The notes beneath the pieces are model-generated. The model ran no database searches. It worked only from the letters and a program-made list of their open reading frames with translations, and had not been told where the DNA came from. This document shows positions 42,199 to 51,360 of a DNA stretch of 64,000 bases, in pieces (the stretch's first letter is position 1; every line of letters starts with the position of its first letter). The stretch covers positions 39,118 to 103,117 of the forward strand of contig NZ_JBGCBY010000030.1 in assembly GCF_041262165.1 (NCBI RefSeq), written 5' to 3'. Made by a program: the position numbers and the translations under genes. Source of the DNA: Streptacidiphilus sp041262165 (GTDB lineage Bacteria > Actinomycetota > Actinomycetes > Streptomycetales > Streptomycetaceae).

Positions 42199-42813
42199 TC
42201 AGACCGTGGCTCGTCCGAGATAGGTGATCGGTCCGGGATCGGGCACCGGAATCTCGAAGAAGCCCAGGCGGTCGTAGAAGGCTCGCGCCGGGGTGTTCGC
42301 GGTCACCATGCCGAGGTGCACGGTCGAAACGCCTTTGCGGTGCAGTGCGCCCAGGAATGCCTTCATGAGTGCTCGGCCGTGCCCTGCGCGTTGGTGGCTG
42401 GGCAGCAGGTCGATGTGGAGGTGAGCCGGATACGGCGCCAACTCCGGTACGAGCATCCGTTCCGGACGGTACATCAGGTCGATCATCACGTCGCTTGGCG
42501 TCGACGGCGGGCCCTCCGGCGCGGGATAGCGCTCTGTCAGAGTCGGTAGCCACTCGGCTCGGTAGCGCTTGACGAAGGTCTGGGTGTCGGCCGTGCCGAG
42601 GATGTACCCGACGGCCCGCTCGCCGTCGTCCACGACGAAGGCGAGATCCGGCTCCAGCCAGGCATACGGCGCGGCGAAGATGCTGGGCATCAACTCCGGG
42701 TCGGGGTAGAGGTGGCGCGAGTCGCCGCCTTCATGGGCGGTGCGCACGCAGATGTCGTAGAGGGCGTCGCGATCCTCGGGCCGATAGGGACGAACACTCG
42801 GACGTGTGGTCAT
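42199..42813 (-). CDS. GNAT-family N-acetyltransferase
   Basis: 204 residues from ATG 42813. The acetyl-CoA loop is HLHIDLLPSHQRAGHGRALM, followed by VHLGMVTANTPARAFYDRLG; the N-terminus has RPYRPEDRDALYDICVRT. The GNAT fold fits best with the branch seen with sugar-related genes (O-GlcNAcase-like acetyltransferases). A perfect CebR-type palindrome stands 19 bp upstream of the start, suggesting control by a LacI-type regulator of cello-oligosaccharide use. The acceptor substrate is unknown. There is no good binding site at the ATG. Confidence 0.82.
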   Translation of the reverse strand: MTTRPSVRPYRPEDRDALYDICVRTAHEGGDSRHLYPDPELMPSIFAAPYAWLEPDLAFVVDDGERAVGYILGTADTQTFVKRYRAEWLPTLTERYPAPEGPPSTPSDVMIDLMYRPERMLVPELAPYPAHLHIDLLPSHQRAGHGRALMKAFLGALHRKGVSTVHLGMVTANTPARAFYDRLGFFEIPVPDPGPITYLGRATV

Positions 42814-42832
42814 GGATAGGATGATGAACGAA

Positions 42833-42846
42833 TGGGAGCGCTCCCA
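42833..42846. promoter_or_regulatory. CebR-type operator TGGGAGCGCTCCCA
   Basis: A perfect 14-bp palindrome identical to the published consensus for CebR, the LacI-family repressor of cellulose/cellobiose utilisation in Streptomyces. It lies 19 bp upstream of the GNAT start codon, within the probable promoter. Confidence 0.75.
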
Positions 42847-42871
42847 CAATCCCCTGGCGTGACGACGCCAA

Positions 42872-43029
42872 GCGACACCGTCGAGGGCGGCATCGGTCGG
42901 CGGCGACACCGTCGAGGGCGGCATCGTCGAGGGCGGCATCGGTCGGCGGCGACACCGTCGAGGGCGGCACCGTTCGAGGGCGGCATCGGTCGAGGGCGGC
43001 ATCGGTCGAGGGCGGCATCGGCCGGCGGC
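42872..43029. repeat. Tandem CGAGGGCGGCATCG-type repeat
   Basis: Seven copies of CGAGGGCGGCATCG or its one-base variant occur, spaced irregularly by GT, T or the longer GGTCGGCGGCGACACCGT. No spacer-like unique sequence is present, so this is not CRISPR. It begins 25 bp after the CebR-type palindrome. Confidence 0.8.
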
Positions 43030-43342
43030 GCAGCCCCCGTCGCCGACGACCGTCGCGCTCCCTCGCGAGCGTCGCACACCGGCAGCGCAAGAAGGCGGGG
43101 AGCATTTCGCCCTCATCCGCGATCTGGAGCGGCCAATTCCTTCGATCGTCACGGCTGAGTCGTCGTGTGTTTTTGCCCCCGGAGCCATCCGGGGCCGTGG
43201 TCGTGCGGACACAATTCGTCATGAGCGCTTCATTCTTGCTGCTCGGCGTAGCCGGGCGCGACCGATGGACGCAGCGGCACCTGCCCGACGACACCCGTAC
43301 ATCTGGGCGACGCGGCAGGGACAGGACACCTCCCCTTCCGAA
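43030..43342. other. Gene-free region upstream of the MFS gene
   Basis: About 300 bp with no convincing frame on either strand. The end contains the promoter described separately. Confidence 0.4.
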
Positions 43343-43363
43343 TATATCTGCCTCCGATATAAT
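43343..43363 (+). promoter_or_regulatory. Promoter with overlapping dyad TATATC-N7-GATATA
   Basis: A perfect -10 element TATAAT at 43358-43363 overlaps an inverted repeat (TATATC at 43343-43348, GATATA at 43356-43361). It is unusually AT-rich for this genome, and the MFS gene starts 35 bp later. The overlap implies repression, presumably by a TetR or MarR regulator whose gene is not in the window. Confidence 0.6.
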
Positions 43364-43398
43364 CTGGCAGTGTGACCCAGCCCGGAAGGAGAGATGCC

Positions 43399-44865
43399 GT
43401 GACCGCGAACCGTCAGCAGCCGTCGCCCGCGCTTGCCTCGCTGCCCGGCGGCCGTCCGCACGGCTGGGCCCTGCTGACCGAGGAGCGGGCCAGGCCGGAC
43501 CGGATCCGAACCCGTCCCTGGGCCTGGCGCCTGGCCGTGGCCACCGTCTGCTTCGGCGCGTTCATGGGCCAACTCGACGCCAGCATCGTGACCCTGACGT
43601 ACCAGCCACTCGGCACCCAGTTCCACGCCGGTCCCGCCGCGGTCGAGTGGGTCTCCCTCTCCTATCTGCTCGCCCTGATCGCACTGCTGGTCCCGGTCGG
43701 CCGCTTCTCCGACGCGCACGGCCGCAAGCTGATGTATCTGTACGGGTTCGCCGTGTTCACCGCCGCCTCCGCGGCCTGCGGACTCGCGCCCAGTCTCGGT
43801 GTGCTGGTCGCGTTCCGGGTGGTGCAGGCCCTCGGCGCCGCGTTGATGCAGGCCAACAGCGTCGCGCTGGTCACCACCAGCGCCCCGCCCGGCAGGATGC
43901 GGACCGCGCTGGGCATGCAGGCGGCGGGGCAGGCGATCGGCCTCGCGCTCGGTCCCACCGTCGGCGGCGCTCTGGTCTCCACACTCGGCTGGCGCTGGGT
44001 CTTCCTCGTCAACGTCCCGATCGGGATCTTCGCCCTGCTGGCCGGCCAGTACCTGCTGCCGCGGACCCGCCAGCGCGCCGGGGGAGCGAGGGTGGACGTG
44101 GTCGGCGTACTGCTGCTGGCCACGGCCACCACCGCTGCGCTGCTCGGACTGTCCGTCGGCTCCGGGCTCGGCCTGCCCGTCTGGACTGCGGCGGCGCTGG
44201 TCGCCCTGGCGCTCGGCACCGGCTGGGCCTTCGTCCGCCGCCAGTCCGCCTCCACTCACCCGCTGGTGGACCTGCGCCTGCTGCGCTCGGGCGGCATAGC
44301 CCCCGGACTGGTCAGCGGGCTCTGCGGCTACCTCGTCCTGTTCGGCCCGCTGGTCCTGGTGCCGGTCGAGCTCGGACGGCGGGGCGAGTCCCCGCTGTTC
44401 GCCGGACTGGTGCTGACCGCCCTTCCGCTCGGCTTCGCGGTCGCGGCCACCCTCGCCGAGCGCCTACTGCCGACCACCTGGGACGACCGCACCCGAGCCC
44501 TCTCGGGCAGCGTCGGATGTGTAGTGGCCCTGGTGTTGATGGCCGTTCTGCCCTCGACGGCCGCGGTACTGCCGCTCCCGCTCGGTCTGCTGGGCTTCGC
44601 ACTCGGGGTGTTCACTCCGGCGAACAACACCCTGGTGATGGGGGCGATCCCGCAGTCCTCGGCAGGGACGGGCGGCGGCATGGTCAACATGGGGCGGGGC
44701 ATGGGCACCGCCCTCGGCGTCGCCGCGGTCACCCTCGCCCTGCATCTGGCCCCAGGGGAGGCCGGTTCGCGTGCGGCCGTGGCGGTGCTGCTGGCCTTCG
44801 CACTCGTCGCGCTGGCGACGACGACGGACTCGAAACGGACGAAAGCCTCCCACAACGGGAACTGA
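43399..44865 (+). CDS. MFS drug-efflux transporter, DHA2 (14-TM) type
   Basis: 488 residues from GTG 43399, chosen for AAGGAGAG 5 bases upstream. MFS signatures are FGAFMGQLDASIVTLTYQPL (helix 1 with the LDxTIVN-like motif), VGRFSDAHGRKLMYL (motif A) and TALGMQAAGQAIGLALGPTV with GGALVSTLGWRWVFLVNVP (motif C). The 14 predicted helices match the DHA2 multidrug or antibiotic exporter group. It is a proton antiporter in the membrane. No adjacent regulator gene is found. Confidence 0.88.
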   Translation: MTANRQQPSPALASLPGGRPHGWALLTEERARPDRIRTRPWAWRLAVATVCFGAFMGQLDASIVTLTYQPLGTQFHAGPAAVEWVSLSYLLALIALLVPVGRFSDAHGRKLMYLYGFAVFTAASAACGLAPSLGVLVAFRVVQALGAALMQANSVALVTTSAPPGRMRTALGMQAAGQAIGLALGPTVGGALVSTLGWRWVFLVNVPIGIFALLAGQYLLPRTRQRAGGARVDVVGVLLLATATTAALLGLSVGSGLGLPVWTAAALVALALGTGWAFVRRQSASTHPLVDLRLLRSGGIAPGLVSGLCGYLVLFGPLVLVPVELGRRGESPLFAGLVLTALPLGFAVAATLAERLLPTTWDDRTRALSGSVGCVVALVLMAVLPSTAAVLPLPLGLLGFALGVFTPANNTLVMGAIPQSSAGTGGGMVNMGRGMGTALGVAAVTLALHLAPGEAGSRAAVAVLLAFALVALATTTDSKRTKASHNGN

Positions 44866-44896
44866 GTGTCAGCCACAGCACAACTGCGCTGCCACG

Positions 44897-45075
44897 TTGT
44901 TATAACAATGGGACCGGATGTGCTCCTGGTGCAGACAGTAAGAGCCCGGTCCTGATAGAAATTGACTCTCGTTCGTTCTGCAAGGGGGGCTAGTTCCGGT
45001 ACGCCTTCTATACCGGTACCGTTCGTCACTTTTATCCGTGTCTGCATCCGGGCCCATTGCTGGGATCCACGGATA
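44897..45075. promoter_or_regulatory. Palindromes upstream of the S53 protease gene
   Basis: TTGTTATAACAA (44897-44908) is a perfect AT-rich 12-bp palindrome. A longer dyad with arms TATCCGTG (45033-45040) and CACGGATA (45068-45075) can form a hairpin in the leader. The 312-bp gap holds no gene and is the likely promoter and long 5' leader of the protease. Confidence 0.45.
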
Positions 45076-45177
45076 TCTGTCCGCTTTTCTCCCTATGCAT
45101 GGCGACGGCAGTCGAGTCAGCATCCGACCGCACCGTCATCGATGTATGACGTCGTGTCAGCTTCTAGGAGAATCTGC

Positions 45178-48100
45178 ATGGCCAAAAAGGTCAGCACGGG
45201 CCGAATCGGTCGAATAGACCCCGAATCGGCTCGCCCCCGGCGCATCGGTAAGGCCGCGCTCGTGGCTGCGACCACGGTCGCAGCCCTGTTCGCCACTGCC
45301 GCGGCCACCAGTGCCTCGGGCGCGACCACTGTCGGCGCAACCGGGTCGGGTGGCGCGAGCGCCTCGCCTCAGCGCGTCGGCAGCGCCCCTCGTATTCCCG
45401 CCGGAGCCGTCAAGACCGGCGGCGCCGCCGGAAGCACGACGGTCCAGCTCAGCGTCGGCCTCGAGCCGCGCGACCCGCAGGCCCTGAAGTCCTTCATCGC
45501 CGCGACGTCCACCAAGGGCAACCCGCAGTACCACCACTACCTGGCCAAGGGGCAGTTCGCCGCCACCTTCGGACCCACCCAGGCGACGATCGCCGCCGTC
45601 ACCGCCTCGCTCAAGGCCCAAGGCCTGAACCCGGGCACGGTCAGCGCCGACGGCCTGTCCATCCCGATGACGACCACACTGGCCGCCGCCGCCCACGCCT
45701 TCGGCACCAGCTTCTCCAGCTACAAGCTGAAGGACGGCACGACGGGCTACGCCAACAGTGCCGCCCCGCAGATCGCCGGGAACGTCGCGGGCTATGTGTC
45801 CGGTGTCACCGGCCTGGAGTCCCTGACGCACCGCCAGAGCATGCACACCGGGCTGCGCACCACCGGCGCCAAGGCGGGCGGCAGCAGCACGGCCACCACC
45901 ACCCGCCGGACCGCTGTCGCCAGCGGCCCGCAGATCTGCGCCGGCGCCACCAGCGCTCTCTCCACGCTCACCGGCAGTCCGAGCGACGGCAGCGGCTACT
46001 ACAGCGCCGGCAACCTGGCCAACACGTACGGCATGGAGCACACCGCCACCAGCGGTTCCGGCGTGACTATCGGCGTCTTCGAGATGGAGAACTTCTCCAA
46101 CTCGGACCTCGCCTCCTACCAGTCCTGCTACGGCACCCACGTGTCGGTGAGCCGCTTCAAGACGGACGGCGGCCCCACCGAGCCCGTCTACCCCGCGACC
46201 AACAACGGCATCGAGTCGCTGCTGGACATCGAGGACATCGCGTCGCTGGCCCCGGGCGCGACGATCATCGACTACCAGGGCACCGACCTGGACAAGACCA
46301 CCGACACCACCTGGCTGCACAACTACCAGGCGATGGTGCTGGACGACCGCGCCAGCGTGCTGTCCATCAGCTACGGCGGCTGCGAGCTGTACACCGCCAA
46401 CGCGGTGTTGAACGCCGAGAACTACTACTCCATGGAGGCTGCGGCACAGGGTCAGACGATCCTCGCCTCCTCCGGTGACGACGGCGCGACCGGGTGCTAC
46501 CGCGCCGGCGGCACCCAGCAGTTCGCGGCCTCGGTCAGCGACCCCGCGAGCCAGCCCTACGTGACCGGCGTCGGTGGCACCAGCCTCTCCGGCTCCCCCG
46601 CCACGTCGCGCTCCGCGTGGAGCGGCACCGGCGGCGGTACCTCCAACGTCTGGTCGCTGAACAACTCGTTCTTCAACTACCAGACCGGCTTCACCGCCCC
46701 GGGCTTCAACAGCGCTGCGTGCCAGGCCCAGACCGGCTACACCTGCCGCCAGACCCCGGACGTCGCTGCTGACGCCGACCCGAACTCGGGCTACCCGCTC
46801 GCCATCGGCGGCGGCTGGGGGATCGTCGGCGGCACCAGCGGCGCGACCCCGACCTGGGCGTCGATGATCGCCATCGCCAACACCCAGACCGCATGCAAGG
46901 CGAACGGCCCGCTGGGCTTCATCAACTTCGCCCTGTACTCGGCGGCGTCGCCCACCACCTACAGCGCCGACTACACCGACATCACCAGCGGAACCAACAT
47001 CGCCCAGGCAGGCGTCGGTTACCAGACCGGCACCGGCTACGACCTGCCCACCGGCCTCGGCGAGCCCAAGGCCGCCACGCTGAGCAACAGCCTGTGCGCC
47101 TCACTTCCTGCTGCCGCGAAGGGTGCCGGTACCTTCCACCCGGTCAGCCCGACCCGCGTACTGGACACCCGTTCCAAGAACGGCTCCCCCGTGCCCTTCG
47201 GTGGCATCACCGGGGTCCAGATCACGGGCAACAACGGCATCCCGTCGACCGGGGTGACCGCTGTGGTCCTGAACGTGACCGTGACCGGCACCACCGGCGG
47301 GGGACACCTGACCGTCTGGGGCGACTCGACCCCGCGCCCGACCACGTCGAACCTCAACTGGGACCGCGCCGGCCAGACCATCTCCAACCTGGTGACCATC
47401 CCGGTCCCCGGTGACGGAGGGGTGGACTTCTTCACCAACAGCGCCACCCACGTGATCGCCGACGTCCAGGGCTACTACACCAACGACACCAGCGGCGCGA
47501 CCTTCACCAGCCAGGCCCCCACCCGCATCCTCGACACCCGCTCCGCGCTGGGTACGCCGAACAAGGGCCCGGTCAACTACAACACGATCAGCCTGAAGGT
47601 CGACGGCGCGAACGGCGTCCCGAGCAACGCGACGGCCGTCGTCATGAACCTCACCGCCGCCTTCACCGCCAGCAACGCCGGTTACCTCGAGGCCTACCCC
47701 GAGGGCACCACCGCGCCGACCGTCTCCAACGTCAACTGGTCCTCGACCGGCGCCCTCCTCTCGGGCCTGGCGATCGTCCCCGTCGGCGCGGACGGCAACG
47801 TCAGCATCAAGGTCAACGGCAAGTCCGACGTGGTCGGCGACGTCTTCGGCTACTTCACCGCCGACACCAGCGGCGCGAAGTTCACCGCAGCCGGCCCCGC
47901 CCGCATCCTGGACACCCGCAGCTCCGGCGCACTGGCCGGGGGCCACACCCTCGCGCTCCAGGTCACCGGTGCGAACGGGATCCCCAGCGGCATCAAGTCC
48001 GTCGTGCTGAACATCACCGTCACCGGTACCACCAGCGCAGGCTTCCTGGAGGCCTGGGCCGACGGCACCACCCGACCCGCTGCCGCCTCCAACGTCAACT

Positions 48101-48222
48101 GGGTCACCGGGCAGACCATCCCCAACCAGGTGATCGTCCCCGTCGGCGCCGACGGCAAGGTCGACCTGTACGTCAACAGCAACACCCAGGTCATCGCGGA
48201 CGTGTTCGGCTACTTCAACTGA
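45178..48222 (+). CDS. Secreted S53 (sedolisin) acid protease with three C-terminal RVLDTR modules
   Basis: 1014 residues from ATG 45178 with AGGAG 7 bases upstream. A signal peptide covers about 20-48; the pro-kumamolisin activation domain is about 85-225 (FIAATSTKGNPQYHHYLAKG). In the S53 catalytic domain Glu346 and Asp350 lie in IESLLDIEDIASLAPGA, the oxyanion Asp in ASSGDDGA, and the nucleophile Ser554 in GGTSGATPTW; the calcium site DYTDITSGTN follows near 600. The last 380 residues are three RVLDTR/RILDTR modules of about 120 residues (SNLNWDRAG, SNVNWSSTG and SNVNWVTG). It probably digests proteins in acidic soil. Confidence 0.9.
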   Translation: MAKKVSTGRIGRIDPESARPRRIGKAALVAATTVAALFATAAATSASGATTVGATGSGGASASPQRVGSAPRIPAGAVKTGGAAGSTTVQLSVGLEPRDPQALKSFIAATSTKGNPQYHHYLAKGQFAATFGPTQATIAAVTASLKAQGLNPGTVSADGLSIPMTTTLAAAAHAFGTSFSSYKLKDGTTGYANSAAPQIAGNVAGYVSGVTGLESLTHRQSMHTGLRTTGAKAGGSSTATTTRRTAVASGPQICAGATSALSTLTGSPSDGSGYYSAGNLANTYGMEHTATSGSGVTIGVFEMENFSNSDLASYQSCYGTHVSVSRFKTDGGPTEPVYPATNNGIESLLDIEDIASLAPGATIIDYQGTDLDKTTDTTWLHNYQAMVLDDRASVLSISYGGCELYTANAVLNAENYYSMEAAAQGQTILASSGDDGATGCYRAGGTQQFAASVSDPASQPYVTGVGGTSLSGSPATSRSAWSGTGGGTSNVWSLNNSFFNYQTGFTAPGFNSAACQAQTGYTCRQTPDVAADADPNSGYPLAIGGGWGIVGGTSGATPTWASMIAIANTQTACKANGPLGFINFALYSAASPTTYSADYTDITSGTNIAQAGVGYQTGTGYDLPTGLGEPKAATLSNSLCASLPAAAKGAGTFHPVSPTRVLDTRSKNGSPVPFGGITGVQITGNNGIPSTGVTAVVLNVTVTGTTGGGHLTVWGDSTPRPTTSNLNWDRAGQTISNLVTIPVPGDGGVDFFTNSATHVIADVQGYYTNDTSGATFTSQAPTRILDTRSALGTPNKGPVNYNTISLKVDGANGVPSNATAVVMNLTAAFTASNAGYLEAYPEGTTAPTVSNVNWSSTGALLSGLAIVPVGADGNVSIKVNGKSDVVGDVFGYFTADTSGAKFTAAGPARILDTRSSGALAGGHTLALQVTGANGIPSGIKSVVLNITVTGTTSAGFLEAWADGTTRPAAASNVNWVTGQTIPNQVIVPVGADGKVDLYVNSNTQVIADVFGYFN

Positions 48223-48263
48223 TCACCGTCAGCACGACCCGCACCACCAGCTCGATCCGCACA

Positions 48264-48305
48264 AGCTGAGCGACACCAGCTGAGCGACACCAGCTGAGCG
48301 ACACC
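48264..48305. repeat. 14-bp tandem repeat behind the S53 gene
   Basis: Three exact copies of AGCTGAGCGACACC plus a partial fourth, 40 bp after the stop codon and just before the terminator. Confidence 0.9.
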
Positions 48306-48316
48306 AGCAACATCAC

Positions 48317-48348
48317 GAGGTCCGCCGGTCATTCGACCGGCGGACCTC
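48317..48348. terminator. Hairpin terminator of the S53 gene
   Basis: GAGGTCCGCCGGTC and its complement make a perfect 14-bp stem with the loop ATTC. Confidence 0.88.
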
Positions 48349-48381
48349 CGCTTTTGGACGCCCATCGGGTTGGATGGACCC

Positions 48382-50262
48382 ATGAGCAGCAGCCCCCAGA
48401 GCAGCGAGTCACAGCCGTCAGCGACCTTCACCGACCTTCCGGCCTGGGAGCAGCGCTTCCGGGCGGCCAGGGTCGGCCTGCCCGAGTGGGCCGAGGACGC
48501 GCCTGAGCGCTCCCTCTTCGTCTCCAACGCCACCGGCACGTACGAGGTCTACGCGTGGGACCGCTCCTCCGGTGTCCAGCGCCGGGCCACGAACCGGGCG
48601 AACGGCACGACGGACGCAACGCTGTCCCCGGACGGGGAGTGGATCTGGTGGTTCGACGACACCGACGGCGACGAGTTCGGCATCTGGCGGCGGCAGCCCT
48701 TCGGCGGTCCTGCGGCCGCCCCGGGCAAGGACGGCACGGGCAGAGACGGCACGGGCAAGGACGGCGCGAGCGCGGACGACGAGGCCGTGCCCGGCCTGCC
48801 TGCCTCCTACCCCGCCGGGCTCGCCCTCGGCCGTGACGGCACGGTCGTCGTCGGCCGCTGTACCGACGCCGACGGCTCGACACTGCACCTCGTCCGGCCG
48901 GGCTCGGATCCTGTCGAGGTGTACCGCCACCGCGAGTCGGCCGGCGTGGCCGACCTCTCGCACGACGGGACCCTGCTCGCGATCGACCACACCGAGCACG
49001 GCGACACGATGCACTCCGCGCTGCGCGTCATCCGTACCTCGGACGTCACGACCGTCGCCGAACTCGACGACGCGACCGGGCGCGACGAGCCCCTCGGACT
49101 GTCCTGCCTCGGCTTCGCGCCCCTTCCCGGAGACACCAGGATGCTCGTCGCCCACCAGCGCAGGGGCCACTGGGAGCCGATGATCTGGGACCCGGTCAGC
49201 GGTACCGAGCAGGAGATCTCCCTCGACCTTCCCGGCGACGTCTCCGCGGAGTGGTATCCGGACGCCTCCGCCCTGCTGATCGAGCACACCCGCCACGCCC
49301 GCAGCGAGCTGTACCGCTACGACCTCGCGACGGCCGCGCTGGAGCGCCTGGACACCCCGCCCGGCACGGTCTCCGGCGCGAGCGCGCGGCCCGACGGCAG
49401 CGTCGAGTTCCTGTGGTCCTCGGCCGCCGAGCCGCCTGTCGTCCGCTCCACGGGCGGCTCGGTGGTGCTGGCCGCGCCCGGCCCGCAGGCCCCGCCGTCG
49501 GTACCGGTGGAGGACGTGTGGGTGGACGGCCCCGGCGGCCCGGTGCACGCCCTGGTGCAGCGTCCGGACGGCGAGGGCCCGTTCCCGGTCGTCTTCGACA
49601 TCCACGGCGGCCCGACTTGGCACGACAGTGACGCCTTCGCGGCCGGTCCCGCCGCCTGGATCGACCATGGCTTCGCGGTCGTCCGGGTCAACTACCGCGG
49701 CTCGACCGGCTACGGACGCGCCTGGACGGACGCGCTGCGCAACCGGGTCGGCCTGATCGAGCTGGAGGACATCGGCGCCGTCCGGGCCTGGGCGATCGAC
49801 TCCGGGCTCGCCGATCCGGCCCGGCTGGTGCTCACCGGCGGCTCCTGGGGCGGATATCTCACCCTGCTCGGTCTGGGCACGCAGCCGGAGGACTGGGCAC
49901 TGGGCCTGGCCGTCGTCCCGGTCGCCGACTACGTCACGGCGTACCACGACGAAATGGAGGCACTGAAGGCGATGGACCGCACCCTCGTCGGCGGCACCCC
50001 CGAAGAGGTCCCGGAACGCTACGCCGCGTCCTCCCCGCTGACGTACGTGGACCAGATCAAGGCCCCCGTCTACATCAGCGCCGGGGTGAACGACCCGCGC
50101 TGCCCGATCGTCCAGATCGAGAACTATGTGGCGCGGCTGGAGCAACTGGGCAAGGTGCACGAGGTCTACCGTTACGACGCCGGGCACGGCTCGCTCGTCG
50201 TGGAGGAGCGGATCAAGCAGCTGCGGCTGGAGCTGGACTTCGCGGCGCGGCACCTGGGCTGA
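48382..50262 (+). CDS. S9-family prolyl oligopeptidase-like peptidase
   Basis: 626 residues from ATG 48382. A beta-propeller occupies residues 30-380, with motifs of the type DGEWIWWFDDTDGDEFGIW and a Gly/Lys/Asp-rich loop near 115-135. The alpha/beta hydrolase domain carries the triad Ser488 (GGSWGG), Asp571 (NDPRCP) and His602 (DAGHGS). S9 peptidases cleave short peptides after proline or act as acylaminoacyl peptidases. No signal peptide is seen, so it is cytoplasmic. It is convergent with SURF1. Confidence 0.88.
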   Translation: MSSSPQSSESQPSATFTDLPAWEQRFRAARVGLPEWAEDAPERSLFVSNATGTYEVYAWDRSSGVQRRATNRANGTTDATLSPDGEWIWWFDDTDGDEFGIWRRQPFGGPAAAPGKDGTGRDGTGKDGASADDEAVPGLPASYPAGLALGRDGTVVVGRCTDADGSTLHLVRPGSDPVEVYRHRESAGVADLSHDGTLLAIDHTEHGDTMHSALRVIRTSDVTTVAELDDATGRDEPLGLSCLGFAPLPGDTRMLVAHQRRGHWEPMIWDPVSGTEQEISLDLPGDVSAEWYPDASALLIEHTRHARSELYRYDLATAALERLDTPPGTVSGASARPDGSVEFLWSSAAEPPVVRSTGGSVVLAAPGPQAPPSVPVEDVWVDGPGGPVHALVQRPDGEGPFPVVFDIHGGPTWHDSDAFAAGPAAWIDHGFAVVRVNYRGSTGYGRAWTDALRNRVGLIELEDIGAVRAWAIDSGLADPARLVLTGGSWGGYLTLLGLGTQPEDWALGLAVVPVADYVTAYHDEMEALKAMDRTLVGGTPEEVPERYAASSPLTYVDQIKAPVYISAGVNDPRCPIVQIENYVARLEQLGKVHEVYRYDAGHGSLVVEERIKQLRLELDFAARHLG

Positions 50263-50289
50263 GCACTCGCCAAGATCGGCGGAGAGGTG

Positions 50290-51063
50290 TCAGATCTCCA
50301 GTCCGAGCGCCCGGTCCCGGGCCACCTCGACCTCACGGCGAACAAAACGCGCCCACATGAAGATCACAAAGCCGGCGAAGACGAACCACTGGCCGGTGTA
50401 GCCGAGGTTCTGGAACGCCTGCAGGGTCAGGCCGTTGCCGCCGGAGGGCTGGTACGTCGGTACGGCGACCAGGTTCGCGTCGCCGCCATCCAGAGCCACC
50501 CAGCCGTCGTACACCGAGTACGGCAGCAGGTTCACCAGAGTGGACGGGCTGATCATGCCGACCTGCCCGGCGGGCAGGCTGCCGCTGCCGATGACCTCGG
50601 GCGAGCTCGCGTCCTCCGGAGTCTGCAGGCGTCCGTGCAACTGCACGGTGCCCTGGGGCGGAGCGGGCAGGTCCGTGGCGCTGGCGGTCCACCCCCGGAC
50701 CACCGCGATGCGGAGCCCGCCGCCGGTCGGCTGCAGCGGGGTGAGGACGTAGTAGCCGCTCCGGCCGTTCACGGTCCGCTGCGGCACCAGCAGTTGGTGG
50801 GCGGCGTCGTACTGTCCGCTGAAGCTGATCTCACGGCCGACGTCGTTGGCGGCGACCGTGTGCGCGTCGGAGCCCTGGAGCAGGCCGGCCAGCGGGACGG
50901 GGCGGGCCAGCGCCGCCGCCTGGGCACTCCGGTGGTCGCCGGCATGTGTGCGCTGCTCGAAACGGCCGAGCTGCCAGACCCCGAGCCAGACGCACACCGG
51001 CACGGCCAGCACGGCGAACAGGTTGATGCCGAGCCAGCGCGGGGTGAGGAGGAACCGGTACAC
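50290..51063 (-). CDS. SURF1-family cytochrome oxidase assembly protein
   Basis: 257 residues from GTG 51063 (VYRFLLTPRWLG). Two membrane helices flank a periplasmic domain: about 9-28 (NLFAVLAVPVCVWLGVWQLG with the WQLGR motif) and about 225-243 (GQWFVFAGFVIFMWARF). The internal motif VVRGW and the phrase YVLTPLQP are typical SURF1 landmarks. It assists haem A insertion in the aa3 oxidase. Repeats lie in its upstream region. Confidence 0.88.
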   Translation of the reverse strand: MYRFLLTPRWLGINLFAVLAVPVCVWLGVWQLGRFEQRTHAGDHRSAQAAALARPVPLAGLLQGSDAHTVAANDVGREISFSGQYDAAHQLLVPQRTVNGRSGYYVLTPLQPTGGGLRIAVVRGWTASATDLPAPPQGTVQLHGRLQTPEDASSPEVIGSGSLPAGQVGMISPSTLVNLLPYSVYDGWVALDGGDANLVAVPTYQPSGGNGLTLQAFQNLGYTGQWFVFAGFVIFMWARFVRREVEVARDRALGLEI

Positions 51064-51247
51064 ACCACCACGGTAACCAGAGCGTCGGAGCCGACCGCAC
51101 GGGGGTCCGGCGCGACGCGGCTCGCGCGACCGGTCCCGCGCGACGCAGCGTTCTGCGGAGGGGTTACCCCCGGGCGATTCGGCGTTCTGCGGCAGGGTCG
51201 CGCCGCGCGATTCAGTGCGCTGCAGCAGGGTCATGCACCAGGCGAGG

Positions 51248-51360
51248 CTCACGCCGTGGGCGAGCGTCATGCCTCTCACGCTGTGGGCGAGCGTCATGCC
51301 TGGGCGAGGCTCACGCCGTGGGCGAGCGTCATGCCTGGGCGAGGCTCACGCCGTGGGCGA
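51248..51360. repeat. 35-bp tandem repeat abutting the stop of the anti-sigma-like gene
   Basis: Unit of the type CTCACGCCGTGGGCGAGCGT followed by CATGCCTGGGCGAGG. Copies begin at 51248, 51275, 51310 and 51345; the first is shortened to 27 bp and the last runs into the stop codon at 51361. It separates the anti-sigma-like gene from SURF1. Confidence 0.88.

Noticed and set aside
42872..43029. Possible CRISPR array
   Set aside because: The sequence between copies is short and repetitive, not unique spacers, and no cas genes are present.
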